Source: Paraburkholderia aromaticivorans
GTDB taxonomy: Bacteria; Pseudomonadota; Gammaproteobacteria; Burkholderiales; Burkholderiaceae
Direction of reading: 5' to 3'
DNA length: 64,000 bases
Assembly (NCBI RefSeq): GCF_012689525.1
Contig: NZ_CP051516.1
Span: forward strand, 434,001 to 498,000
Below the pieces are notes generated by a model that did not search any database, was not told the origin of the DNA, and was given only the letters and a program-made list of their open reading frames with translations. The position numbers and the translations under genes are program-made. How positions within the stretch are numbered: the stretch's first letter is position 1; every line of letters starts with the position of its first letter. Below, one piece after another: positions 14,233 to 22,613 of the stretch.

Positions 14233-15845
14233 CTGTTGCTCCATCAAAAATGGCTGTCCATACTGCGGCCCACCACTCGAGTGGGCAAGTTTTACCGTTC
14301 CGCGAATCGCTTCTGGCGATGCTCGGTATCTCCTTCGTCACGATGCTGGTCGCACTCGACCAGACCGTGGTCGGCACCGCGTTGCCCACGATCGTCGCCG
14401 AACTCAAGGGTTTCGAGTTGTACGCGTGGGTCGCCACGTCGTATCTGCTGACCTCGGTGATCACCGTGCCAATTTTCGGCCGGCTTGGCGATTACTACGG
14501 GCGCAAGCCGTTCGTGATCGCGTCGATTGTCGTCTTCACCGCTGCCTCGGTGCTGTGCGGCGCGGCCAACAACATGCTGTTCCTCGTGCTCGCGCGCGGC
14601 TTGCAGGGCATTGGCGGCGGCATGCTGGTCGGCACGGCATTCGCGTGCATTCCTGATCTGTTTCCCGACTCGGTCGTGCGTCTGCGCTGGCAAGTACTGA
14701 TGAGTTCGGCGTTCGGTATTGCAAACGCGGTGGGGCCGTCGCTCGGCGGTTTCCTCACGCAGTATTACGGCTGGCGCTCGGTTTTCTATGTGAACCTGCC
14801 GGTTGGTCTGCTCTCGCTGTTTTTTGTCTGGCGCTTCTTGCCGCATCTGCGTCATGTCGAGCATGAAGGCAAGATGCGGCTCGACTGGCCCGGCGCCGTG
14901 CTGATTGCCGTGGCGCTCGGCTCGCTGCAACTGTTTGTCGAGTTGCTGCCGAAGCATGGCGTGACCTTGAGCGCGGCCGCGTTGCTCGCGCTGAGCGTCG
15001 CGTCGGCTTACGCGTTGTGGCAGTGGGAAAAGCGCTGCCCGACGGCGATCCTGCCGGTCGACATGTTCCGCAACCGCAGTCTCGCCGCGCTCTTCACGCT
15101 CGCCGTGCTGGGTGGCTTTTCGATGTTCTCGTTGCTGTTCTATGCACCGTTGCTGTTCCAGGGTGGCTTTGGCATGTCGCCGAAAGAAGCGGGGCTTGTC
15201 ATCACGCCGTTGGTCGTGTTCATCACGGTCGGCAGTATCGCCAATGGGCGCATCGTCTCACGCGTGCGCAATCCGAATCTGATGCTGTATATCGGTTTCT
15301 CGCTGTTCGCGCTGGCGTGCCTGGGCGTGGTTGTCGCGACGCGGGCCATGCCGCAATGGCTGCTGATGTCATTCATGGTGATCGGCGGATTGGGACTCGG
15401 TTTCGTGATGCCGAACCTGACGATCTTCGCGCAGCAAACCGCAGGCCGCGAACACCTCGGTATCGCCACGGCGCTGCTGCAGTCGCTGCGGATGATCGGC
15501 GGCATGGTGGGCACCGCGCTCACCGGCACGCTGGTCAGCCACATGTACGCGAGCGGCGTGCGCAGCGCCTTGGACAACAACCACGCTTCGCAGTGGTTCG
15601 CCGATCTCGGCGACCCGCAGATCCTCATCAATCGCGACGCGCAAGCCACCTTGCTCGGCCAGTTGACGCATGCGGGCCATAACGGCGCGATGCTGCTTGA
15701 GAGCGCGCGTGAATCGCTCGTGGCCGCGATTCATCTGGGTCTCGCGATGGCGGCGATCATCGCCGTGGTATCGGTGTGGCAAAGCCGCCGAGTGCCGCTG
15801 ATCAAACTCCAGCGCAAGCTCGAGCCCGTGATTCACGCGGATTGA
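14226..15845 (+). CDS. DHA2-family MFS exporter (EmrB/QacA type)
   Basis: A 539-residue, 14-helix transporter of the drug:H+ antiporter-2 family. The family motif LDQTVVGTALPTIVAEL lies in helix 1. Motif A follows helix 2 as GRLGDYYGRKPFVI, and motif C-like sequence GIANAVGPSLGGFL follows in helix 5. It should export hydrophobic or amphipathic compounds across the inner membrane using the proton gradient. No EmrA-type adaptor or outer-membrane partner is adjacent. The next gene, 30 bases downstream in the same direction, is a MarR regulator, giving a compact exporter-repressor operon. The ATG at 14226 sits inside a 12-bp palindrome that may be the operator. Substrates are unknown. Confidence 0.93.
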   Translation: MSTVAPSKMAVHTAAHHSSGQVLPFRESLLAMLGISFVTMLVALDQTVVGTALPTIVAELKGFELYAWVATSYLLTSVITVPIFGRLGDYYGRKPFVIASIVVFTAASVLCGAANNMLFLVLARGLQGIGGGMLVGTAFACIPDLFPDSVVRLRWQVLMSSAFGIANAVGPSLGGFLTQYYGWRSVFYVNLPVGLLSLFFVWRFLPHLRHVEHEGKMRLDWPGAVLIAVALGSLQLFVELLPKHGVTLSAAALLALSVASAYALWQWEKRCPTAILPVDMFRNRSLAALFTLAVLGGFSMFSLLFYAPLLFQGGFGMSPKEAGLVITPLVVFITVGSIANGRIVSRVRNPNLMLYIGFSLFALACLGVVVATRAMPQWLLMSFMVIGGLGLGFVMPNLTIFAQQTAGREHLGIATALLQSLRMIGGMVGTALTGTLVSHMYASGVRSALDNNHASQWFADLGDPQILINRDAQATLLGQLTHAGHNGAMLLESARESLVAAIHLGLAMAAIIAVVSVWQSRRVPLIKLQRKLEPVIHAD

Positions 15846-15875
15846 TTTTTAGACTTACCGTTTTACAGACAGATC

Positions 15876-16388
15876 ATGGAAGAACAGGACCGCGTCGCCG
15901 TCATGCAGCAATTCGGCCGCACATATCGGGCGTTCATGTCGGCCTTCGAGGCGCACGTCGGCCATCCGTTGCCGCGCTGGCGCATTCTGCTCGCGCTGCA
16001 CGACCAGGCCGGAGAATCGTCGCAGAAGCGGCTGGTGGAGCGCTTGCGCGTCGATCCGGGCGCGCTGACACGGCAGTTGAAAACGCTGGAAAGTTTGGGC
16101 TGGATTGCTCGCAGCATGGATACGCGCGACAACCGCGTGACCAATGTGCGGCTGACCGAAGCGGGGCAGTCGGCGACTGAAGCCAGCTTGCCGCGTCGCA
16201 ACGCGTTTCTGCACAACACGATCGCCGTGCTGCCGGACGAAGCGCTGAGCGCATTGTCGGGTGCGTTGAAGATGCTGGAGGCGAGGATCAGCGAAGTGGC
16301 GGCGACGGCTAACGCAGCGGGAGCAGCCGGCGAGGTTGCCGCTCAGACGCCCGAGACAGTGGGCAGCGAAGCGCCGCGTCAGCCGTGA
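15876..16388 (+). CDS. MarR-family transcriptional regulator
   Basis: A 170-residue winged-helix regulator. The MarR core covers about residues 5-140: PLPRWRILLALHDQ before the reader helix, then SSQKRLVERLRVDPGALTRQ as the helix-turn-helix, and the wing SMDTRDNRVTNVRLTEAG with the DxRxxR-like pattern typical of the family. The last 30 residues are an Ala-rich tail. It follows the DHA2 exporter after 30 bases, so the two are very likely co-transcribed. It probably represses the operon until bound by an exported compound. The palindrome at 14221-14232 is the best candidate site. Confidence 0.92.
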   Translation: MEEQDRVAVMQQFGRTYRAFMSAFEAHVGHPLPRWRILLALHDQAGESSQKRLVERLRVDPGALTRQLKTLESLGWIARSMDTRDNRVTNVRLTEAGQSATEASLPRRNAFLHNTIAVLPDEALSALSGALKMLEARISEVAATANAAGAAGEVAAQTPETVGSEAPRQP

Positions 16389-16470
16389 CTTGCTGGATGC
16401 GGCTGAGACGCGGCTGAGCATATTCAGCTCGGCGGAGCGGCGCGAAAAACCACGCGTTCCGCAACACCAC

Positions 16471-16502
16471 AAAAGGCGCGCCCCGTTGCCTGAGAACGCG
16501 CC
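16471..16502 (-). terminator. terminator of the D-amino-acid enzyme gene
   Basis: GGCGCG (16475-16480) pairs with CGCGCC (16497-16502) around a 16-base loop. On the minus strand the stem is followed by TTTT (AAAA at 16471-16474). It starts 14 bases after the stop codon of the gene at 16517-17794. The stem is short and the T-run is brief, so strength is uncertain. Confidence 0.5.
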
Positions 16503-16516
16503 GTTCGCAACACCCA

Positions 16517-17794
16517 TCAGAAGAACGTTTCGATCACTTCCGTCACGCGATACGCCGGGTCGACCACCAACACCTGACGCCACTTGTCGAACGTCAGGCA
16601 CGGATGCGAGATGTCGAACGCAATCATGTCGCCCACTTTCAGGTCAGCGCCTGCCGGAATCCGCAGATACGCATGCTGATCCATCAAGCCGAAAATCTCC
16701 CAGCCTTCGCTCGCCGCAATATCGCGTGGCGCTTCGTTGCCCGGACGATAGTGGCGCGCCGCTTCCGGCATGCCGGCATCGAATGCGGAATCACGTTTGC
16801 CGAGACCGATGATCGCGCGATCCGGCTCGGGAATCGACTGCACATACGCCCACAATTGCAGCGCAGGAAGCAGCCCTTCGCCCATTTTCTTCGCGACCGG
16901 ATTCCGCTTGAAGATGTCCGTCTGCGCCTTGCGATAGATGCCGACGTCGTGCGTCAGATAGCAGCCGGGGCGCAACACGACCTCGACCTTGCCAGTCTCC
17001 GACGCCTTCACGAATTCTTCCGCGACCACGTCGTACCAGGCCGAACCCGCGCCTGACAACACCGCCGGTGTACGCGCAAACCGCCCTTGCTCGACGAGTT
17101 CGCGCGTGACCGCGACCGCGCTTTGCAGGAACTCGCGCACTTCCTGTTCTTCCTTGAGCACGCCTTCATACAACTCGACGCCGGCGAGCTTCAACGTGTC
17201 CGGATAGCGTGCAATCGCCTCGAGCACCGCATTGCGCTGCACCGCGTCGCGCACGCCCGTGCGGCCGCCCGGCACGCCGAGTTCGAGCAGCACTTGCAGC
17301 CGTTTGTTCACCGACTTGAAAAACTCGCCCAACTGCTCGACGCCTTCGACCGAATCGACCAGACAGAAGAATTCGAAATCCGGATCGCTCAGCAACTCGG
17401 CGACCATCATCATGTTGTGACGGCCGACCAGCTGGTTGGCCATGAGAATGCGCGAGACGCCGCCGTGATAAGCCGCGCGCACCTGATGCGCGGTGGCGAG
17501 CGTGATGCCCCACGCGCCGTTTTCGAGCTGACGGCGAAACAGCTGCGGGGCCATCGTCGTCTTGCCGTGCGGCGCGAGTTTGACGCCGTATTCCGCGACG
17601 AATGCCTGCATCCACTTGAGGTTGTGCTCCACCCGGTCCGCGTACAGCACGGCGGCCGGCAGGCTCACGTCTTCGTTCAGCAGGTTCCACTCGAGGCGCG
17701 GGGCATCCGTGAGTTGGATGCTGGTGCCCGGAACCATGCCTAAGCCCTTGCTATAAGGATCAATCGTTGCGCCCTGATAGTTTGTAACTTTCAT
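16517..17794 (-). CDS. D-serine dehydratase/D-threonine aldolase-like PLP enzyme
   Basis: A 425-residue fold-type III PLP enzyme of the D-serine dehydratase/D-threonine aldolase group. The Schiff-base lysine lies in LAPHGKTTMAPQ, the expected N-terminal barrel position. A His-x-Cys pair (ISHPCLTFD) near the C-terminus matches the zinc site of eukaryotic-type D-serine dehydratase. Such enzymes act on D-serine, D-threonine or related D-hydroxy amino acids in the cytoplasm. The ATG at 17794 is preceded by AAGGAGAC; an upstream ATG at 17845 is less likely. It is divergent from an RpiR regulator that leads into an N-acyl-D-amino-acid deacylase and a RidA protein, supporting a D-amino-acid catabolic role. 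Exact substrate is unproven, and aldolase versus dehydratase activity cannot be separated by eye. Confidence 0.9.
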   Translation of the reverse strand: MKVTNYQGATIDPYSKGLGMVPGTSIQLTDAPRLEWNLLNEDVSLPAAVLYADRVEHNLKWMQAFVAEYGVKLAPHGKTTMAPQLFRRQLENGAWGITLATAHQVRAAYHGGVSRILMANQLVGRHNMMMVAELLSDPDFEFFCLVDSVEGVEQLGEFFKSVNKRLQVLLELGVPGGRTGVRDAVQRNAVLEAIARYPDTLKLAGVELYEGVLKEEQEVREFLQSAVAVTRELVEQGRFARTPAVLSGAGSAWYDVVAEEFVKASETGKVEVVLRPGCYLTHDVGIYRKAQTDIFKRNPVAKKMGEGLLPALQLWAYVQSIPEPDRAIIGLGKRDSAFDAGMPEAARHYRPGNEAPRDIAASEGWEIFGLMDQHAYLRIPAGADLKVGDMIAFDISHPCLTFDKWRQVLVVDPAYRVTEVIETFF

Positions 17795-17940
17795 GTCTCC
17801 TTGCTCCATCGTCCAGTTAAATTGAATCAAAGTTGACTTTACCATGTTACCGAAAGTACGATGGATGGAGAAATGTTATTTAGTACCACGGCTTGTCGAA
17901 GGCGGATTGTCAGCCTTCGCGCGGCCTCCCACAGTCTGCA

Positions 17941-18831
17941 ATGAACTTAACCGCCGAACCGCTGGCTTTCGACATCGTCGCGCGCATTGCCGAATGCGCG
18001 CCGGAACTGCGCTCGGCTGAACGCAAGGTCGCCGCGCTGATTCTCGACGACCTGACGGGCGCCTCGCGCGCCAGCATCGGCGCGCTCGCGCAGCAGGCCG
18101 AGGTGAGCGTCGCGACCGTGACGCGCTTTGCCAAGGCGGTGGGCTGCCGCGACGTGCGCGAGCTGAAACTGCGGCTCGCGCAGGCGGCCGCCGTCGGTCA
18201 GCGCTTCCTGCAGGCCGGCGGCCCGAGCGACGCGCCCGAGCCGATCGCGACCCGCGTGTTCGACGAATTGCAGACTGCGTTGGCGCATAACCATCAATTG
18301 CTGCGCCAGGCGCCGCTCGGTGACGCGGCGGCCGCTCTGCGCGGCGCGCGCATGATCTACGTGTTCGGCATGGGCGGCGGCTCGACCGCGCTTGCGGACG
18401 AGATGCGTTTTCGGCTCGTGCGCCTCGGCCGGCCTGTCGCGACCTATCAGGACGGCTTGCTGCAACGCATGGTGGCCAGCACTGTGTCGCGCGAATGCGT
18501 GGTGATCGCGCTTTCCACTACCGGGCGAGTGCCCGAAATGGTCGAGAACTGCAAGATCGCGCGCAGCTACGGCGCGACCGTGATTGCGCTGACCGCGCCG
18601 GCTTCGCCGCTTGCGCGGCTGGCCGACTGGGTGATCCCGATCGTCGCGTTTGAAACCGATTTCATTTACAAGCCGTCGTCGTCGCGTTACGCGATGATGA
18701 TGGCGCTCGATGTGCTCGTCACCGAACTTGCCGTCAGTCAGGGTGACGAGAGCCGCGAATTGCTGCGCCGCATGAAGCATGCACTCGACACGCACCGCGG
18801 CGGTGGCGATCGACAACCGTTAGGAGACTGA
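17941..18831 (+). CDS. RpiR-family regulator with SIS domain
   Basis: A 296-residue regulator. Residues about 8-85 form the RpiR helix-turn-helix (ERKVAALILDD, then ASIGALAQQAEVSVATVTRF). The second half is a sugar-isomerase (SIS) domain with MIYVFGMGGGSTALADEM and VVIALSTTGRVPEMVENCK. SIS domains in this family bind phosphosugars; in this context the ligand may instead be an amino-sugar or D-amino-acid derivative. The ATG at 17941 opens the conserved domain; an earlier TTG is unlikely. Only three bases separate its stop from the deacylase start, so they are almost certainly one transcript. It is divergent from the PLP enzyme, so it may control both directions. Binding sites were not identified in the 146-base divergent region, which is AT-rich around 17815-17885. 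Confidence 0.92.
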   Translation: MNLTAEPLAFDIVARIAECAPELRSAERKVAALILDDLTGASRASIGALAQQAEVSVATVTRFAKAVGCRDVRELKLRLAQAAAVGQRFLQAGGPSDAPEPIATRVFDELQTALAHNHQLLRQAPLGDAAAALRGARMIYVFGMGGGSTALADEMRFRLVRLGRPVATYQDGLLQRMVASTVSRECVVIALSTTGRVPEMVENCKIARSYGATVIALTAPASPLARLADWVIPIVAFETDFIYKPSSSRYAMMMALDVLVTELAVSQGDESRELLRRMKHALDTHRGGGDRQPLGD

Positions 18832-18834
18832 TCC

Positions 18835-20316
18835 ATGCATTCGCATCCCGAAGCCGCCGACACGCTGATCGTCGGCGCGCAACTGTATGACGGCACGGGC
18901 GCGCCGCCTGTCGAACGCGACGTGGCGGTTCGTGACGGTCTCATCGTCGCGATCGGCAACCTGTCGAACTGGCTCGCCGAAGAAGTGATCGAGGCCGAAG
19001 GCCGGGCGCTGGCGCCGGGTTTCATCGACGTTCACACGCACGATGACACGCACGTGATCCGCTCGCCGCAAATGCTGCCGAAGATCACGCAAGGCGTGAC
19101 GACGGTGATTGTCGGCAATTGCGGCATCAGCGCGTCGCCGGTTGCGCTCAAAGGCGATCCGCCTGATCCGATGAATCTGCTCGGCGAGCGCGACGCATTC
19201 CAGTATCCGACCTTCGCCGCGTATGTCGAAGCCGTGAACGCCGCGCGGCCGGCAGTGAACGTCGGCGCGTTGATCGGACACACCGCGTTGCGCAGCAACC
19301 AGATGGACCGGCTCGACCGTGCGGCGACGCCGCAGGAAATCGACGGCATGCGCGCGCAACTCGAAGAAGCGTTGGCCCACGGTGCGCTCGGTCTGAGTTC
19401 GGGGCTCGCGTACGGCTCGGCATTCGCGGCGCCGACGGAAGAAGTGATGGCGTTGGCGGAACCGCTCGCAGCAGCCGGCGCGCTGTACACCACGCACATG
19501 CGCACCGAATTCGACGCGATTCTCGACGCCATGGACGAGGCGTATCGCGTGGGCCGTCACGCGCACGTGCCGGTGGTGATTTCGCATCTCAAGTGCGCGG
19601 GTCCGTCGAACTGGGGACGCAGCGAAGAAGTGTTGAAGTCGCTCGAAGGCGCGAGCCGCCTGCAGCCGATCGGTTGCGATTGCTATCCGTACAACCGCAG
19701 TTCGTCGACGCTGGATGTGAAGCAGGTGACGGGCGATATCGACATCACGATTACGTGGTCGGAGCCGCATCCGGAGATGGCGGGCAAGCTCGTGAAAGAG
19801 ATTGCGGCGGAGTGGGGCGTCTCGCAGCAGGAAGCGGGCAAGCGCCTGCAACCGGCGGGCGCGGTGTACCACAACATGTCCGAAGAGGACGTGCGGCGCA
19901 TCCTCTCGCATCCCGCGACCATGGTCGGCTCAGACGGGCTGCCGAACGATCCGCTGCCGCATCCGCGCTTGTGGGGCGCATTTCCGCGCGTGCTCGGCCA
20001 TTACGCGCGTGACACGGGCTTGCTGCCGCTCGAAGAGGCGGTGCGCAAGATGACCAGTTTGTCGGCGCGTCGCTTTGGACTCACGCAGCGCGGCGAGGTG
20101 CATATCGGTTATCACGCCGACCTGGTGTTGTTCGACCCGGCCAAGGTGCGCGACGCGGCGACGTTCGAAAACCCGCAACAAGCCGCCGACGGCATCGACG
20201 CGGTGTGGGTGAACGGCGTGTTGACGTATCGCAATGGTGAAGTGACGGGTGAGCGCGCGGGTCACTTTGTGGCGCGTGGCGCGGCGTCGAAGGGCGACGC
20301 GCACGGCGCGTTCTGA
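18835..20316 (+). CDS. N-acyl-D-amino-acid deacylase (D-aminoacylase)
   Basis: A 493-residue amidohydrolase-superfamily enzyme. Metal-binding and catalytic features typical of D-aminoacylases are visible: the HTHDD motif in FIDVHTHDD, the bridging Cys region VIVGNCG, the metal His in ISHLKCAG, and the catalytic Asp in MVGSDGLPNDPLPHPR. It hydrolyses N-acyl-D-amino acids to a D-amino acid and a carboxylate in the cytoplasm. The start codon lies three bases after the RpiR stop, with TAGGAG within the end of that gene. RidA follows 90 bases later. With the divergent D-amino-acid PLP enzyme this gives a plausible route from acylated D-amino acids to keto acids. Confidence 0.94.
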   Translation: MHSHPEAADTLIVGAQLYDGTGAPPVERDVAVRDGLIVAIGNLSNWLAEEVIEAEGRALAPGFIDVHTHDDTHVIRSPQMLPKITQGVTTVIVGNCGISASPVALKGDPPDPMNLLGERDAFQYPTFAAYVEAVNAARPAVNVGALIGHTALRSNQMDRLDRAATPQEIDGMRAQLEEALAHGALGLSSGLAYGSAFAAPTEEVMALAEPLAAAGALYTTHMRTEFDAILDAMDEAYRVGRHAHVPVVISHLKCAGPSNWGRSEEVLKSLEGASRLQPIGCDCYPYNRSSSTLDVKQVTGDIDITITWSEPHPEMAGKLVKEIAAEWGVSQQEAGKRLQPAGAVYHNMSEEDVRRILSHPATMVGSDGLPNDPLPHPRLWGAFPRVLGHYARDTGLLPLEEAVRKMTSLSARRFGLTQRGEVHIGYHADLVLFDPAKVRDAATFENPQQAADGIDAVWVNGVLTYRNGEVTGERAGHFVARGAASKGDAHGAF

Positions 20317-20406
20317 TTGTTTGCTCGACTGAATGATTAACTGATTGATTGCGGCGCGCGCGGCGATTCTGCTGAACGCGTGCTGGACTTTTTAAGGAGT
20401 GTGATG

Positions 20407-20793
20407 ATGAAGCGATATGGTGTTGAAGGCGGGAAGGGAACGGGCGGCCAGCATATGCCGTTTTCACGCGCAGTCGAAGCGGACGGCTGGCTGTTCGTGT
20501 CCGGACAGACGCCGATGGAAAACGGCGAAGTGATCAATGGCGGCATCGTCGAGCAATCGCACAAGGCGATTCAGAACGTGTTCGCGATCCTGAAGGAAGC
20601 CGGCTATGGCGCGGAACATGTGGTCCGCTGCGGCGTGTGGCTGGATGACCCGCGTGACTTCGCGTCGTTCAACAAAGTGTTCCGCGAGTACTTTGGCGAA
20701 AATCCGCCGGCACGCGCGTGTGTCGTTTCTTCGATGGTGATCGATTGCCGGGTTGAAGTGGATTGTGTGGCTTATAAGAGGCCCACGGCCTAA
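20407..20793 (+). CDS. RidA-family enamine/imine deaminase
   Basis: A 128-residue RidA (YjgF/YER057c/UK114) protein. Family landmarks include LFVSGQTPMENGEV, HKAIQNVFAILKEAGYG and the C-terminal FGENPPARACVVSS, with the Arg that binds the substrate carboxylate. RidA proteins hydrolyse reactive 2-aminoacrylate or related enamine/imine intermediates to keto acids. Two adjacent ATGs (20404, 20407) follow AAGGAG; the second has the better spacing. The gene is downstream of the D-aminoacylase and within reach of two PLP enzymes able to make such intermediates (the D-amino-acid enzyme and IlvA), which fits a protective role. Only one of several RidA subfamilies is strictly 'RidA', so no gene symbol is given. 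Confidence 0.92.
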   Translation: MKRYGVEGGKGTGGQHMPFSRAVEADGWLFVSGQTPMENGEVINGGIVEQSHKAIQNVFAILKEAGYGAEHVVRCGVWLDDPRDFASFNKVFREYFGENPPARACVVSSMVIDCRVEVDCVAYKRPTA

Positions 20794-20818
20794 CCCTGAA
20801 TGAAGATATAGCTGGTTC

Positions 20819-20856
20819 GTTCGCCGCGGATTCGCGATCAAATTGCGGCGGCGAAC
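20819..20856. terminator. hairpin between convergent ridA-like and queF genes
   Basis: GTTCGCCGC (20819-20827) pairs exactly with GCGGCGAAC (20848-20856), a nine-base stem around a 20-base loop, between two convergent genes. There is no T-run on either strand, so it may be a weak bidirectional terminator or an mRNA 3'-end stabiliser. Confidence 0.4.
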
Positions 20857-20866
20857 AACCCACTGA

Positions 20867-21691
20867 TTACTGCCGCGCCAACCGCATATTATCCGGCATC
20901 GGCAAGTTGTAGTTCGTGCGGAACGGATTGATATCCAGCCCACCGCGTCGCGTATAACGCGCATACACCGCAAGCTTCACAGGCTTGCAAGCCTTCAGCA
21001 CATCGAGAAAAATCTTCTCGACACATTGCTCGTGAAAACCAGTGTGATTCCGATACGAGATGATGTAGCGCAGCAAACCCGCGTGATCGATTTGCGGGCC
21101 CACGTAATGAATCTGCACGCTGCCCCAATCCGGCTGCCCCGTCACCGGACAATTCGATTTCAGCAAGTTGGAAAACACCGTTTCTTCAACCGGCGCTTCA
21201 TCCAGCGCCGCTTTTAGCAAGGACGCGTCCGGCTGATAAATGTCGGTATCCAGATCCAGCCGATCCAGCGACAAACCTTCAAACTCTTCCATCTTCAATT
21301 TGCCGAACTCATACGGCGCGGCCAGATGAACGGACACGGTCGCACCGCATGACGCGGACACATCGCGCTTGATCGTGTCGCGCACCGCGTCCATCGACTC
21401 GAACGCGGTCTGCGCGAATGAGCCTAGATAGAGCTTGAACGACTTCGACTCGACGATATTCGGCGAATCGGCTGGCACGAAGAACGTCGCCACCGCGATC
21501 ACCGGCTTGCCGCGCGCATTCAGCCACGACAATTCGTACGCGTTCCAGATGTCCGTGCCGAAGAACGGCAACTGCGCGCCGATGCCGATCGCCTCGCGCG
21601 CATGTTTTCGCGCGATCGGAAACAGCAGCGAAGCGTCGTATTGTTCGGTGTAAGCGGAGGGCTTGCCCAGCGGTGATTGTTCGGGTGTCAT
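20867..21691 (-). CDS. queF: NADPH-dependent 7-cyano-7-deazaguanine reductase
   Basis: A 274-residue long-form (two-half) QueF, close to the E. coli length. The QueF signature [18 protein letters not shown] is in the N-terminal half, and the catalytic Cys lies in [19 protein letters not shown]. The enzyme reduces preQ0 to preQ1 in queuosine tRNA-modification biosynthesis. The ATG at 21691 overlaps the stop of the upstream nucleotidase as ATGA, so the two are translationally coupled. A longer reading frame to 21859 exists but runs over the nucleotidase gene and is rejected. The other queuosine genes are not in the window. Confidence 0.95.
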   Translation of the reverse strand: MTPEQSPLGKPSAYTEQYDASLLFPIARKHAREAIGIGAQLPFFGTDIWNAYELSWLNARGKPVIAVATFFVPADSPNIVESKSFKLYLGSFAQTAFESMDAVRDTIKRDVSASCGATVSVHLAAPYEFGKLKMEEFEGLSLDRLDLDTDIYQPDASLLKAALDEAPVEETVFSNLLKSNCPVTGQPDWGSVQIHYVGPQIDHAGLLRYIISYRNHTGFHEQCVEKIFLDVLKACKPVKLAVYARYTRRGGLDINPFRTNYNLPMPDNMRLARQ

Positions 21692-22590
21692 GATGCGTTC
21701 ACGATGCCACTCAGCACGTGCCCCGTCGCCGTCACGACGCGGGCCGATTCGCAGTGGCCAATTTGGTCGTCGAAGAAAAAGTCCGGCTCGAATTCGCGCA
21801 GAAATGCGCTCTTGTCGAGGCCGCCGAGGAACATCGCTTCGTCGATTTCGATGTTCCACGCCATCAAGGTGCGGATCGCGCGTTCATGCGCGGGCGCCGA
21901 ACGCGCCGTGACCAATGCCGTACGAATATGCATGGGCGCGGCTTCGTCCGCGAGTTTTTGCAGCCGGTGCAGCGCTTCGAGCAGCGGCTTCAGCGGACCG
22001 TCCGCGAGCGGCAGATCCTTGTTGTGAATCTCGTGGCCGACGAAGGCGCGCAAGCCGTCCTGCTGGAACACGCGCTCGGCTTCGTCGGAAAACAGCACGG
22101 CGTCGCCGTCGAAGGCAATGCGGATTTCGTCTGGATACTTGCTCGCCATTTTCGCCGATTCGGGCAAGACGCGCGCGGCGGGAAATCCAGCGGCGAGCGC
22201 ATCGCGCACGTCCTGCTGATTCGCGGACAGAAACAGCGACGCGTTCAACGGCTTCAGGTAACCGAACGGCGCGCGTCCGCGCGTGAACACACCGCGCTCG
22301 ATGGCGAGCCCATGTTCCCGGCACGAATGGAACGCACGCAGTCCGCTGATCGGATCACTGCGCGAAAGAATTACCACTTCGACGCGATGGCCGCCGGTGT
22401 TCAAGGCCAGCAGCTTGCGGATCAGCGGAAACGCCACGCCTGGCTTGGCGGGCACGGTCAGGCGGTCGCGCTGCAACGCTTCATAGGCCTGCAGATTGCC
22501 TTCCTCGTACACGCGGTTCTCTTCCTCGAAGTCGAACAGCGCGCGCGACGAGATTGCCACCACCAGTTTGTCGACAAGCGAAAGAGCCAT
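21688..22590 (-). CDS. 5'-nucleotidase (cN-I-like, HAD fold)
   Basis: A 300-residue protein of the bacterial 5'-nucleotidase family related to cytosolic nucleotidase IA. The N-terminus [16 protein letters not shown] carries the acidic nucleophile region of the HAD fold (here -FDFEEEN). Later conserved parts are [33 protein letters not shown] and [14 protein letters not shown], the last providing magnesium-binding acids. It dephosphorylates nucleoside monophosphates in the cytoplasm. It is between ilvA (23 bases upstream) and queF (four-base overlap), so all three are probably one minus-strand operon. Substrate preference is not deducible. Confidence 0.9.
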   Translation of the reverse strand: MALSLVDKLVVAISSRALFDFEEENRVYEEGNLQAYEALQRDRLTVPAKPGVAFPLIRKLLALNTGGHRVEVVILSRSDPISGLRAFHSCREHGLAIERGVFTRGRAPFGYLKPLNASLFLSANQQDVRDALAAGFPAARVLPESAKMASKYPDEIRIAFDGDAVLFSDEAERVFQQDGLRAFVGHEIHNKDLPLADGPLKPLLEALHRLQKLADEAAPMHIRTALVTARSAPAHERAIRTLMAWNIEIDEAMFLGGLDKSAFLREFEPDFFFDDQIGHCESARVVTATGHVLSGIVNAS

Positions 22591-22613
22591 CTGCGGGTTG
22601 CGGTCCTAAGTAA

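Noticed and set aside
21692..21859. N-terminal extension of queF
   Set aside because: It overlaps the nucleotidase gene and has no QueF similarity; the coupled ATG at 21691 is better.
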